NCBI GenBank assembly: GCA_018969115.1
Contig: JAGWYZ010000013.1
Coordinates: 1-34,030, forward strand
Direction: 5' to 3'
Source of the DNA: Chloroflexota bacterium
GTDB taxonomy: Bacteria > Chloroflexota > Anaerolineae > J036 > Brachytrichaceae
Length of the DNA stretch: 34,030 nt
Shown: in pieces, positions 15,123 through 23,498 of the stretch
Layout: every line of letters starts with the position of its first letter
Numbering within the stretch: position 1 is the stretch's first letter
Translations under genes and position numbers: made by a program
The notes under the pieces: model-generated
Seen by the model: only the letters and a program-made list of their open reading frames with translations
Database searches by the model: none
What the model was told of the DNA's origin: nothing

Positions 15123-17807
15123 ATGTCTGCTTTTGTTGAAGTTGCCCTGCTCACCAATGCATTTGATCAAACCCTCAGTTACCGTGTGCCCGATGCGATG
15201 CAAGCACAAGCGAAAGTAGGCGTAATCGTTGGCGTGCCGTTGCGCAACACCCTCACCACCGGCATCATCATTCACCATTGGCCGCCAAATCATAAGCCAA
15301 CCGATGACAAAGGCCAACGCCTCAAGCTCAAATCGATTCATAGTTTGATCGACCCACAACCGACGCTAAACGCCCAACAAATTGCTTTAGCCCGCTGGAT
15401 TGCTGCCGAATATTACACCTCAATTGGCCGCGCTTGTGCCATGATGATTCCGCCCGGCCTAACGCCCAGTTCGGCCAATGTGTATGAAGCGATTATGCCC
15501 CCGCCGCCAAATAATACCAAACATAGCCCAGAAACATTAAACCCACAAACCGAAATTTTTAATTTATTGCGTGGTCGCGGTCCCACCACCGAGCCAAAAC
15601 TGCGCAGCATGTTACGCAAAATGGGCGTAACCGAATGGCGCAAATTGCTTGAGGGCATGGTCAAAAAAGGGGTGATCGCCCGTGCCTCGACCTTAGCCCC
15701 ACCCAAAGTATCAGTCGTTCGCAAAACGTTGGTGCAATTGATGATTTCGGCAGTGACATTCGATATCGTGCTGGGTAATTTGGATCGCGATGATAAAGCC
15801 TTGGCCCGCCGCCGCGCTGCCGCATTGCGCTATTTACAACATTGCAATGGCATTGCGTGGGCAGATTGGTTATCGGCTGAAACCAGCGCCACTGGTGCCG
15901 ATTTGGCATGGTTGCAGGCACAAGATTATGTCACGATGGGCGATGCCGAGCGCTGGCGCGACCCACTCTCAGACCTTGATTTTGTGCTCAAAACCCCACC
16001 CCCGCTTACGCCCGATCAGGCGGCGGCATGGCAGGCGGTGAAAATGGCAATTGAGAATCAAGAATCAAGAGCCAAGAGCCAAGAATCAAGCATACAGAAT
16101 AAAGAGAAGATCATAAATTCTGCAATCCCTAATCCTCAATTCTTAATCCCTAATTCAACCTCTCACTCTCAGTTTTTGTTGAGGGGGGTGACCGGCAGTG
16201 GCAAGACTGAGGTATATTTGCGAGCGGTTGAGGCGACACTCGCCAAAAAGCGCGGTGTGATTATTTTGGTGCCAGAGATCAGCCTCACCCCACAGACCGC
16301 TCGCCGCTTTTTAGAGCGGTTTCCGGGCAAAGTCGCGCTCATTCACAGCCGTCTGCGCCACGGCGAGCGTTTTGACACATGGCGGCGTATTCGTTCGGGT
16401 GAATTGCCAGTGGTAGTGGGGGCACGTTCGGCCTTATTTGCGCCTGTCCCGGATGTCGGGTTGATCGTGTTAGACGAAGAACATGAATCGAGTTATAAAC
16501 AAGACAAATCACCCGCCTACGATGCCCGCCGTGTAGCTGCCCATTATGCCAAAATGAGTAACGCTGTGCTCATTTACGGCAGCGCTACGCCATCGCTCGA
16601 AGTGTGGCACGCTGTCAATTTCATTAACCCAACCCCCGAAACCCAGCTGCTAAAATTGCTGGAGCTGCCCAATCGGGTGCGGGCACATGCCAACCGCGTG
16701 GCCGATCAACAAGCACGGCTGGGTATTAAAGCCGAGGTGCAGCTCGAGCGCTCAACGCCAGAGGTCACACAATTGGTGTATCAACCTTTGCCCGATGTGC
16801 AAGTGGTAGACATGCGGGCCGAGTTGCGGGCGGGCAATACCAGCATGTTTAGCGTGGCACTGCGTGATTCGTTGTTGCACACGTTTAGCCGAGGCGAACA
16901 AGCCATTATTTTTCTCAACCGGCGCGGCTTGGCTTCGTGTGTGGTATGCCGTGATTGTGGGCATGCTGTGCGTTGCCCCAATGATGATGTGCCGCTCACG
17001 CTGCACTCGGCCCCTAGCGCTCAGGTCTTAAAATGCCATCATTGCAATCACAGCGAACCTGTGCCCAAGCTGTGCCCGGCCTGCAAAAGCCCGCGTATTC
17101 GCTATATTGGCATCGGCACGCAACGCATCGAGCAAGCCATTCACGAGCTACACCCCAAGGCCCGCATTGTGCGTTGGGACAAAGACACAGCCTCGAGTCG
17201 CGGGGCTGAAAAATTGTTATTAGAGCGCTTCATGAATCAACAGGCCGATATCATGGTGGGCACACAGATGATCGCCAAAGGGCTTGACCTACCGATGGTA
17301 ACTTTGGTGGGCGTGGTGTTGGCCGATGTCGGGCTGTTTTTGCCTGATTTCCGCGCCTCTGAGCGCGTGTTTAACCTAATCGAGCAGGTGGCTGGGCGGG
17401 CTGGGCGCGGGCTGTTGAAGGGGCGCGTGATTGTGCAAACCTATAACCCCGATCATCCATCGATTGCCCACGCCAAACATCACGATGTGCAAGGGTTTGC
17501 TAAATATGAATTGAGCAATCGGCGTATGCTCGATTTGCCGCCCTTTACGCGGTTGGTGCGCTTTGAATTTGAAGACGAAAACGAAGACAAAGCCCGCCAA
17601 CAATGCGAGGCTTTGGGGCGGCAATTGCGCCAAGTGCTGGCCCAACCCAGCAGTTTAATCGGCCCCGCGCCGGCCTATTTTGCCCGCCGCAACAAACGCT
17701 TTCGCTGGCACATCATCGCCCGCACCGATTCACCCCGCACCTTGCTTGCTAAGCTCAATATTCCGAGTGGGTGTTTTGTGGATGTTGACCCAACAAGTTT
17801 GTTGTGA
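15123..17807 (+). CDS. priA: primosomal replication helicase PriA
   Basis: An 894-aa superfamily 2 helicase that restarts stalled replication forks. The N-terminal 3'-OH-binding domain (YRVPDAMQAQAKVGVIVGVP) comes first. Walker A VTGSGKTE follows near residue 356, then motif II DEEHESSYKQD and motif III GSATPSLE. Eight cysteines of the two zinc sites lie at about 605-657 (CVVCRDCGHAVRC ... CHHCNHS ... CPAC). Motifs V and VI are VGTQMIAKGLD and EQVAGRAGRG. A stretch of roughly 35 residues (about 310-345) just before Walker A is encoded by heptamer repeats and has no counterpart in PriA as I know it. The stop overlaps the 3' end of the convergent rpe-pgl gene by 53 bp. TATAGT at 15109-15114 lies very near the ATG, so the mRNA may have almost no leader. 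Confidence 0.95.
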   Translation: MSAFVEVALLTNAFDQTLSYRVPDAMQAQAKVGVIVGVPLRNTLTTGIIIHHWPPNHKPTDDKGQRLKLKSIHSLIDPQPTLNAQQIALARWIAAEYYTSIGRACAMMIPPGLTPSSANVYEAIMPPPPNNTKHSPETLNPQTEIFNLLRGRGPTTEPKLRSMLRKMGVTEWRKLLEGMVKKGVIARASTLAPPKVSVVRKTLVQLMISAVTFDIVLGNLDRDDKALARRRAAALRYLQHCNGIAWADWLSAETSATGADLAWLQAQDYVTMGDAERWRDPLSDLDFVLKTPPPLTPDQAAAWQAVKMAIENQESRAKSQESSIQNKEKIINSAIPNPQFLIPNSTSHSQFLLRGVTGSGKTEVYLRAVEATLAKKRGVIILVPEISLTPQTARRFLERFPGKVALIHSRLRHGERFDTWRRIRSGELPVVVGARSALFAPVPDVGLIVLDEEHESSYKQDKSPAYDARRVAAHYAKMSNAVLIYGSATPSLEVWHAVNFINPTPETQLLKLLELPNRVRAHANRVADQQARLGIKAEVQLERSTPEVTQLVYQPLPDVQVVDMRAELRAGNTSMFSVALRDSLLHTFSRGEQAIIFLNRRGLASCVVCRDCGHAVRCPNDDVPLTLHSAPSAQVLKCHHCNHSEPVPKLCPACKSPRIRYIGIGTQRIEQAIHELHPKARIVRWDKDTASSRGAEKLLLERFMNQQADIMVGTQMIAKGLDLPMVTLVGVVLADVGLFLPDFRASERVFNLIEQVAGRAGRGLLKGRVIVQTYNPDHPSIAHAKHHDVQGFAKYELSNRRMLDLPPFTRLVRFEFEDENEDKARQQCEALGRQLRQVLAQPSSLIGPAPAYFARRNKRFRWHIIARTDSPRTLLAKLNIPSGCFVDVDPTSLL
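16055..16157. repeat. heptamer arrays inserted in priA
   Basis: Five units (GAATCAA, GAATCAA, GAGCCAA, GAGCCAA, GAATCAA) at 16055-16089 and five units (CAATCCC, TAATCCT, CAATTCT, TAATCCC, TAATTCA) at 16123-16157 flank a 33-nt AT-rich spacer. The pair is in frame and adds a hydrophilic Gln/Ser/Asn-rich peptide to PriA. Confidence 0.85.
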
Positions 17808-19146
17808 CCATCCATACCAAACGCCCATCAACCGGCATAACAATTTGTGAGGGCAGGTCATTTGGGCGATAAAGGCCATTGAGCACTCGGTCAAGCATGG
17901 CGGCCTTCGATGCGCCATTCACGATAAACATCACCTCGTGGGCAGCGTTGATTAATTGGGGTGTAAATGTGATGCGCTCGGCGTTCAACTTCTCGATCCT
18001 ATGAGCAATCACCAGCCGCTCGGTGGCAACGGAGGGTAAAGTGCCCGGAAAAAGCGAGGCGGTATGTCCATCGTCACCCATGCCCAACAAAATGAGGTCA
18101 AACTTGGGTGTTGTACCTAAATGAGCGACAACTTCGGTTTCATAATGCGTTGCTGCCGCCGCTGTGCCTAATTCGGTTTGCACCCGATGCACATTTTGTG
18201 CGGGCAAATGACAAGGCTGAATGAGGGCGATATTGGCGCTATTAAAATTGCTATCGGCATCATCGCTTGGCACATTTCGCTCATCACTCAGCCAAACGTG
18301 AATGTGTGACCAATCTAACTGGCCCTGCCACTGAGCTGAAGCCAAGGTGGTATACAATATTTTGGGCGTGCTGCCGCCGCTCAGGGCGATGTGGCATACC
18401 CCACGCGCCGCGATGGCCTGCTGTGCAATTTCGGTCATACGCTGGGCACAGCCCTGCATCAATGCAACGGCGTTGTCATGCGTCAGCACCTCGCCTCGCA
18501 TCGCCACGCGCAGCCGCCCAATGCCATCAGCCACCGTATATTTGGGCGAATAAACCGCCGACCCCACCACTACGATGCTGGCCCCGGCTTCACGCACACG
18601 GCGAATGGTGTTGACATTTATGCCACCGTCTACTTCGATCTCGGCTTGTGAGCCAATCGCATCTAACATCTGACGCACCCGTGCAATACGCCCTAACGCT
18701 GCTGGAATGAAGGCTTGACCGCCAAACCCTGGCTCCACCGACATAATCAGCACCATATCAAGCAACGGCAAGGCATCTTCGAGCAACCCCAAAGGCGTAA
18801 GCGGGTTGAGCGCCACACCGGCTTGCATTCCCAACGCCTTTATTTGCTGCAAGGTTGAATAAAGGTGAGCACACGCCTCAACATGCACAATCACGCGCTT
18901 CATACCTGCCGCCGCGTAATCTTTGAGATATGGATCTGGGTTGCTCACCATTAAATGGGCTTCGCAGGGAATGGCGCAGCTTTTTTGCACAGCGCCGCAT
19001 ATCGTAGCCCCAAAACTAAGATTAGGCACAAAATGCCCATCCATCACATCAAGGTGCATCCATTCGGCCCCCGCACGTTCGGCGGCCTGTATCTGTTGGC
19101 CCAAATTGGCAAAATCGGCAGTTAAGATTGATGGCGCGAGTTTCAT
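17755..19146 (-). CDS. fused ribulose-5-phosphate 3-epimerase / 6-phosphogluconolactonase
   Basis: A 463-aa fusion of two pentose phosphate enzymes. Residues 1-220 are ribulose-phosphate 3-epimerase: His31 and Asp33 in MHLDVMDGHFVPN, His64 in HLMVSNP, the phosphate loop VEPGFGGQ at 137-144, Asp173 in VDGGIN, and GSAVY. Residues from about 225 to 463 are the 6-phosphogluconolactonase (SugarP_isomerase) domain with SGGSTP at 256-261, SDER at 287-290 and GMGDDGHTASLFPG at 355-368. The frame is continuous with no second start needed. The protein would hydrolyse 6-phosphogluconolactone and convert ribulose-5-P to xylulose-5-P, leaving one dehydrogenase step between the two. It is convergent with priA and overlaps it by 53 bp. 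I know of no common example of this fusion. Confidence 0.92.
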   Translation of the reverse strand: MKLAPSILTADFANLGQQIQAAERAGAEWMHLDVMDGHFVPNLSFGATICGAVQKSCAIPCEAHLMVSNPDPYLKDYAAAGMKRVIVHVEACAHLYSTLQQIKALGMQAGVALNPLTPLGLLEDALPLLDMVLIMSVEPGFGGQAFIPAALGRIARVRQMLDAIGSQAEIEVDGGINVNTIRRVREAGASIVVVGSAVYSPKYTVADGIGRLRVAMRGEVLTHDNAVALMQGCAQRMTEIAQQAIAARGVCHIALSGGSTPKILYTTLASAQWQGQLDWSHIHVWLSDERNVPSDDADSNFNSANIALIQPCHLPAQNVHRVQTELGTAAAATHYETEVVAHLGTTPKFDLILLGMGDDGHTASLFPGTLPSVATERLVIAHRIEKLNAERITFTPQLINAAHEVMFIVNGASKAAMLDRVLNGLYRPNDLPSQIVMPVDGRLVWMVTTNLLGQHPQNTHSEY

Positions 19147-19185
19147 GGGGTCGATTAAACCACGACCTCAAAAGAGAGGGGGGAA

Positions 19186-19300
19186 TAGAGCAGATTCCGA
19201 GTTGATGAAAGGTTTTGCGGATTTCACATCTATCTCTCACGGCGTAGCTGTGGGAGATAGACCGTGAAACCGGCATTTCATCTTTTAAGAATTTGCGCTA
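19186..19300 (+). repeat. family A palindromic element, copy A2
   Basis: It starts TAGAGCAGATTCCGAG and ends AAGAATTTGCGCTA. The core is an imperfect hairpin whose tip GGC-GTA-GCT matches the loop of the other copies, with inner stem CTATCTCTCAC against its near complement. It lies between two minus-strand genes. Confidence 0.75.
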
Positions 19301-19315
19301 CTGCAATCCATTATT

Positions 19316-19372
19316 TCAAAATCTTCGCCAATTTGCGATTGCACGCCCGTAAATTTCACGGGCAGGCTAGCT
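19316..19372 (-). other. protein-like segment shared with 31684-31740
   Basis: On the minus strand the sequence CGTGAAATTTACGGGCGTG and onward reads LPVKFTGVQSQIGEDFEI. A closely similar segment at 31684-31740 (plus strand) reads LPVEFTGGQSQIGEDIVI. Both lie next to a family A element on its TTTGCGCTA side. It may be the end of a degraded gene or part of a longer form of the element. Confidence 0.5.
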
Positions 19373-19373
19373 G

Positions 19374-20381
19374 CTACTGATCTAACAACCCCTTCAAACT
19401 GCTTTGTGATGATTGTGTGGGTTGGCCGGTGTTCCCGCCCAGCATCCCAATCAAAGTTTGCAAAGCATCAGTGGCTTGATTGGGGTTCAAACCGGCTGTT
19501 TCAGCCAATTCCTCGGCTATGCCACTGTGTTGAATATAGTGACGATCGACGGGTTTGCCAGTGCCAAAGCGGTCGAGCAAGCTATCAAGCCCACTTGCTG
19601 ACTGTTGCACAGCATGCTGTGGTTGCGCCTGTGATGTAAATAATTTGTTGAGCAAGTAGCCTACTACAATCGTAGCAATAATCGGGTTTACCCCCAATTT
19701 CTGCGCCAAGGCGTTAATAATAGGGGCAAAGGGTGTGCCAGCAATGACCCCCAAACTTCCCATTTGACCTGCGCCCATCATCATACCGATCAAATCTGTC
19801 AAACCGCCACCTTGTGCGCCTATGCCCGATGACCCGCTCTGTAATGCGCCACCGACCAATGACCCCAAAACATCGAGAATGCTACTACCACCTGATGTGG
19901 GGAAGGTCGGAACTGGTTGCACTGGCGCTGGCGAAGCCCCCCGCCCCAAAATGCCGCCCAACAAATCGGCCAAAGGGTCGCCCGATGATTGTCGTGGCAT
20001 TTGGCGTTGTTGTGGCACTTGTTGCCCGCCGCCCAAGATGCTGCCAAGAATATCGCCTATGGCGTTGCCGTTCGATTGCTGCCCACCCCCGCCCAAGATG
20101 CTGCCGAGGATGTCGCCCATGGCATTGCCACTTGACTGTTGCTGAGGGCGTTGTGCTGGTTTTTGTTGCCCAGCGCTACCCAAGATGTTGCCAAGGATGT
20201 CGCCCATGGCATTGCCGCTTGATTGTTGTTGGGGCATTTGTTGCCCAGCACTGCTCAAAATGCTACCAAGCAGGTCGCTTAATTGGTCGCTGCTGGCATT
20301 TTGTACATGTTGTTGGGCATTGCCATGTCCAGCACCGCGTAATACACCGCTTAAAAGTTCTGAAAGTGGATCTGCTGCCAT
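19374..20381 (-). CDS. Gly/Gln-rich repeat protein (DILGxILG repeats)
   Basis: A 335-aa protein of unknown function. The N-terminal half has at least six copies of a roughly 15-25-residue unit with core [D/A]xxDxLGxILGxxGQQ (for example NAMGDILGNILG, NAMGDILGSILG, NAIGDILGSILG), some nearly identical in DNA. The units would form short amphipathic helices joined by Gln/Ser linkers. Residues about 205-250 are hydrophobic (PIINALAQKLGVNPIIATIV), and a folded-looking C-terminal part follows (LDSLLDRFGTGKPVDRHYIQ). There is no signal peptide. It resembles the DUF937/YidB type of glycine-rich proteins in style, but I am not sure of membership. An AAGGA site precedes ATG 20381. A LysM protein gene lies upstream on the same strand. 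Confidence 0.75.
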   Translation of the reverse strand: MAADPLSELLSGVLRGAGHGNAQQHVQNASSDQLSDLLGSILSSAGQQMPQQQSSGNAMGDILGNILGSAGQQKPAQRPQQQSSGNAMGDILGSILGGGGQQSNGNAIGDILGSILGGGQQVPQQRQMPRQSSGDPLADLLGGILGRGASPAPVQPVPTFPTSGGSSILDVLGSLVGGALQSGSSGIGAQGGGLTDLIGMMMGAGQMGSLGVIAGTPFAPIINALAQKLGVNPIIATIVVGYLLNKLFTSQAQPQHAVQQSASGLDSLLDRFGTGKPVDRHYIQHSGIAEELAETAGLNPNQATDALQTLIGMLGGNTGQPTQSSQSSLKGLLDQ

Positions 20382-20400
20382 AATCTTTTTATCCTTTTAT

Positions 20401-20555
20401 GATCTTTTCTCAATAAAGTGGGGCAAATAAAATAAATTTTCGTCGAAATCACTATATGGCCTTTGATGGTATAGGCTTTGCCCATGCCATCAAAGGCCAT
20501 ATAGTGATTTCGACATTACGTCTTTGAGGTTTACCCCTAATTATTGAGAAGATAC
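20401..20555 (-). mobile_element. family B MITE-like element, copy B5
   Basis: About 155 bp in the opposite orientation to the copy at 5839. Inverted ends are TTTTCTCAATAAAGTGGGG on the left and CCCCTAATTATTGAGAAG on the right. The core 20442-20514 is a long palindrome with arm GTCGAAATCACTATATGGCC. The flanks match copy 5839 closely. It separates the repeat-protein gene from the LysM gene. Confidence 0.7.
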
Positions 20556-20571
20556 TGTCTAAATGCAAGTT

Positions 20572-20608
20572 AAAAAAAACAGGCGCAGCCCACAAAGGTT
20601 GCGCCTGT
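20572..20608 (-). terminator. rho-independent terminator of LysM gene
   Basis: On the minus strand ACAGGCGCAACC and GGCTGCGCCTGT form a 12-bp stem, with one mispair, around a short loop. Eight T follow. It lies 57 nt after the LysM gene stop. Confidence 0.88.
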
Positions 20609-20664
20609 TGTCACACCAATGAAAGGTGTATCGTGTGCAGGCTAAATAACCTGCGCCCACATGA

Positions 20665-21234
20665 TTAGGCTGGGATCGTCAACACCATGCCGGGGTGAAT
20701 GACATTTGGGTTGCTGATCACATCCGTATTGGCTTGATAAATTTCTTGCCAACGAGCGCCATTGCCTAGGGTATGTTGAGCAATAGCCCACAAGCTGTCG
20801 CCGGATTGAACGGTATAGGTCTTCTTGGCGGCGGCGGCGGCGGCAAATGACTCGGCTTCAGCGGCGGCGGCGGCAGCAGCGCGTTGTTGCTCTTGATAAC
20901 GAGCGTTAGCAGCTTCGGCTTCGGCTTGTGTACGCACTTCGGCTTCGAGTGCGGCAGCATTGCGGGCGGCTTCGGCTTCACGGCGGGCCTGATCAGCAAC
21001 GGCTTCGGCGGCAAGGCGTTGGGCCTCAGCGGCCTGGCGAGCTTCTTCAGCAGCGGCACGTGCTTCTTCAGCAGCGGCGGCAGCGGCAGCCGATTGTTGA
21101 GCGCTGTCGAGCGCGGTGGCGGCTTCGGCATGTGCGGCGGCGGCATCTGCTTGGGCCGACTTCATAGCGGCTATTTCGTCGCGGGTGCTGAATGCATCGC
21201 CAATCTTTTCAAACAAACCTTTGCTTTGTGACAT
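20665..21234 (-). CDS. cytoplasmic LysM-domain protein with Ala-rich coiled coil
   Basis: A 189-aa protein. Residues about 15-135 are an Ala/Glu/Arg-rich helix (AAAEEARAAAEEARQAAEAQ and similar), likely a long coiled coil. A C-terminal LysM domain follows from about 139 to 188 (YTVQSGDSLWAIAQHTLGNG ... NPNVIHPGMVLTIP). There is no signal peptide or TM segment, so it is probably cytoplasmic, as in the E. coli Kbp/YgaU protein, whose LysM domain is similar; whether it binds K+ or a glycan is unknown. The start ATG 21234 fits AGGAG upstream; the longer frame upstream would place the ribosome site inside the gene. It has its own strong terminator. High Ala content comes from GCN-rich codons. Confidence 0.85.
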   Translation of the reverse strand: MSQSKGLFEKIGDAFSTRDEIAAMKSAQADAAAAHAEAATALDSAQQSAAAAAAAEEARAAAEEARQAAEAQRLAAEAVADQARREAEAARNAAALEAEVRTQAEAEAANARYQEQQRAAAAAAAEAESFAAAAAAKKTYTVQSGDSLWAIAQHTLGNGARWQEIYQANTDVISNPNVIHPGMVLTIPA

Positions 21235-21336
21235 TTTTATGATTCTCCTGAAACTCAAATATGATGTTTTTTATATTCAATTACGAAAAAAACGAAGATC
21301 GTTTAGTGGTTTCTCGTAAAAACAGAGGACTGAATA

Positions 21337-22995
21337 CTACATCAATAACCCATTTTGTGCAATAGCTCTTTGGATGAATTCTTGATCATTTTGCTGACAA
21401 ATGACACAGGTGGGTGTCAGACGTTCAAATTTTATGTGCTGTAATGTCGGTAAACTTAGAATTTGATCAAGCACAGCGGCTTCTTTTGTGCGAAAAATGG
21501 CCATTTGTTCCAGTTTTATTTCATTGCCACGTTCGCCCCAACGTTGAATTGCCATTTTGAGATGTATTGGTAATGTTTGTCCCGAATTTCGTTGCAAAAA
21601 GTCAATCACACGTTCGGGGGCAATGCCTTGCTCTTTGGCACGTGCTAAAGCATTGGGGGTGATGCGATAAACATAATGATCAAGTTTGGTATGTTGCCAG
21701 TCTGCCACCCGCGCCAATTGAAAACGCTCGAAACGGCGATATGGGCTAATGAGAATGTTGGCATAGGCTTGAGGGTCAAATTTCAAGCCATAGGCCATCG
21801 ATATATTTTTATCGGAAAGTGCAACTTGGGGCGCAAACCATTGCAATGGCCCCTGTAATACATAGTCGATCAGGCCGCCTTCAATCCGATCCCAATTGAC
21901 AAAGCCATGCAAAAAATCACGTGTGGTGGCATCGCGGATATACCAAGTGTCATATCGCCCGTCGGGGCGGGCAAAATCGGGGTGAGTATGTTTGACAAAA
22001 TCACGAAAATGTGCCACTTGTTGCGCTGGCGGTTGGTTCGATTCAGGCTGACGCAGCCAATCGGCCCATAAACCCAATAAATTTTCGCGTTCTTGCAATG
22101 GGTTGTTGCGCCAAGTGTGTGCCATGTCAAATAGCAATTCGGGTACATGGGCCAGGTCATTCCACGTTGGGTCATTGCGCCATGCCTCATATAAACTGCG
22201 TAATTGAATCTCGGCAGGTGATTGTAACCATTCGATGACAGGCTGTGAGGCTAACCGCAACCGCCCACCTTCGTTGCTGTCGCGCAGCCATTTAAGGCGT
22301 TTGAGCAAGTGCAACAAAAATGTGAAACGGCCCGCATCTTGATCGCGCAGCATTGGTAACACCTGAGTTTGGGCAGAAACAGCCCATTCGCCGCCGCTTT
22401 TAAGCAACACTTCGCCATTTTGAATAAAGGTTAGCAGCGTTACCACATCATCTAAAAATGCATTATGCGTCAGCGCCCCTGAGCCATTGGGGCCATTTTG
22501 GGCCGATTCGAGGTTGATATCGGTGTCTTGTTGTTTGCCAATGCCAATTGGACGTTTTGTTTTTGGCTCGCGCTGTAACAATTGCTTCAATTCATCGGCA
22601 AAATAATATACGGTGTTGGGTGGGGTGCTGCGGTCGAACCCGCGAAAGATAAAGCCACGATACCACAGGGTTTCGGTGCTGTTGATGGGGTTGATCCATG
22701 GGCGTTCGCGCTCAAGTTTGCCGGGACCCATTTGTCGCAATATGCCAAAACGCCGCTCAAACACTGCAACAGGTATACGCCCATCGGCAGCCAATAACAC
22801 CTCCAGCGCTGTTAAGGCCTCGGCTGGCAACATGGTTTTGGCCCGCTCAATATTGTCGGCAACAGTCATAATAGCAGGTAGCTTCTCGGCCAATTCGCGC
22901 GGTGTTGCGGCTTCGAGAAACAAATCCCATGCTTCGGCAATCGCCATTAGGCGCGGCAATGGCTCATCGATAAGGGCGGAACGCAGTGAACGCAT
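21337..22995 (-). CDS. helicase-associated-domain (Helicase_C_3-like) protein
   Basis: A 552-aa soluble protein. The last part resembles the Helicase_C_3 (XPB/Ssl2-like C-terminal) family by pattern: YRRFERFQLARVADWQHTKL, then YVYRITPNALARAKEQGI, then ERVIDFLQRNSGQTLPIHLK. Such proteins are frequent in Actinobacteria and Chloroflexota and lack the ATPase motifs; here I see no Walker A or DEAD box. A CxxC lies near the C-terminus (PTCVICQQ). It may bind DNA or another partner, but no reaction is known. ATG 22995 is chosen because the upstream TTG start has no support. No ribosome binding site is evident. No operon partner is clear; a peptidase remnant lies upstream. Confidence 0.7.
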   Translation of the reverse strand: MRSLRSALIDEPLPRLMAIAEAWDLFLEAATPRELAEKLPAIMTVADNIERAKTMLPAEALTALEVLLAADGRIPVAVFERRFGILRQMGPGKLERERPWINPINSTETLWYRGFIFRGFDRSTPPNTVYYFADELKQLLQREPKTKRPIGIGKQQDTDINLESAQNGPNGSGALTHNAFLDDVVTLLTFIQNGEVLLKSGGEWAVSAQTQVLPMLRDQDAGRFTFLLHLLKRLKWLRDSNEGGRLRLASQPVIEWLQSPAEIQLRSLYEAWRNDPTWNDLAHVPELLFDMAHTWRNNPLQERENLLGLWADWLRQPESNQPPAQQVAHFRDFVKHTHPDFARPDGRYDTWYIRDATTRDFLHGFVNWDRIEGGLIDYVLQGPLQWFAPQVALSDKNISMAYGLKFDPQAYANILISPYRRFERFQLARVADWQHTKLDHYVYRITPNALARAKEQGIAPERVIDFLQRNSGQTLPIHLKMAIQRWGERGNEIKLEQMAIFRTKEAAVLDQILSLPTLQHIKFERLTPTCVICQQNDQEFIQRAIAQNGLLM

Positions 22996-23101
22996 GTGAC
23001 ACAAATTATGCCGGATTTTTTAGAGGTGGAATCGATTCGCTTTGGTCGTATACAAAGCTGATTGATTTCGGCGAAAGTCAACACTTGCGAAAGTCCTATG
23101 T

Positions 23102-23430
23102 TTACCCAGTCAACAAACGTTGTGTTGCCGCTACATAGGTTTGCGCCACTGCCAACATCGAATCAAGGTCAACCCACTCATTGGCTTCACAGGTGTTGCC
23201 ACCACTGGGGCCGCACACAATGCTGGGAATGCCGCCGAAGGCATGTAGATGATTGGCATCACACACGCTGCGCCCCAACACAGGCCTAATCTCGCGCCCG
23301 CTGGCCTGCGCCAAACAGTCGCTCGCGGTGCGGGCGAATGACTCATTTGGCGGATGGCGTGTTTATGACCGGTTTGAGACGGCAGGCGAATCATGGCGCA
23401 TGCCAATTCGGTGAGGTGAGAGATATTCAT
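23102..23430 (-). pseudogene. M20 peptidase (ArgE/DapE-like) with internal deletion
   Basis: On the minus strand the frame from ATG 23430 begins MNISHLTELACAMIRLPSQT, the N-terminal helix of M20 zinc peptidases. After about 28 codons the frame shifts into ESFARTASDC, then IPSIVCGPSGGNTCEANEWV and LDSMLAVAQTYVAATQRLL, which is the C-terminal end of the same family. Around 300 central codons with the metal ligands are missing. So a deletion has joined the two ends out of frame, and the gene is dead. Confidence 0.75.
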
Positions 23431-23498
23431 GAGGTGAGGATATTTTAATTCGATGCCTATACTCTTGCAACAGATAGACAAAGTAAATTTCTTGGGGC

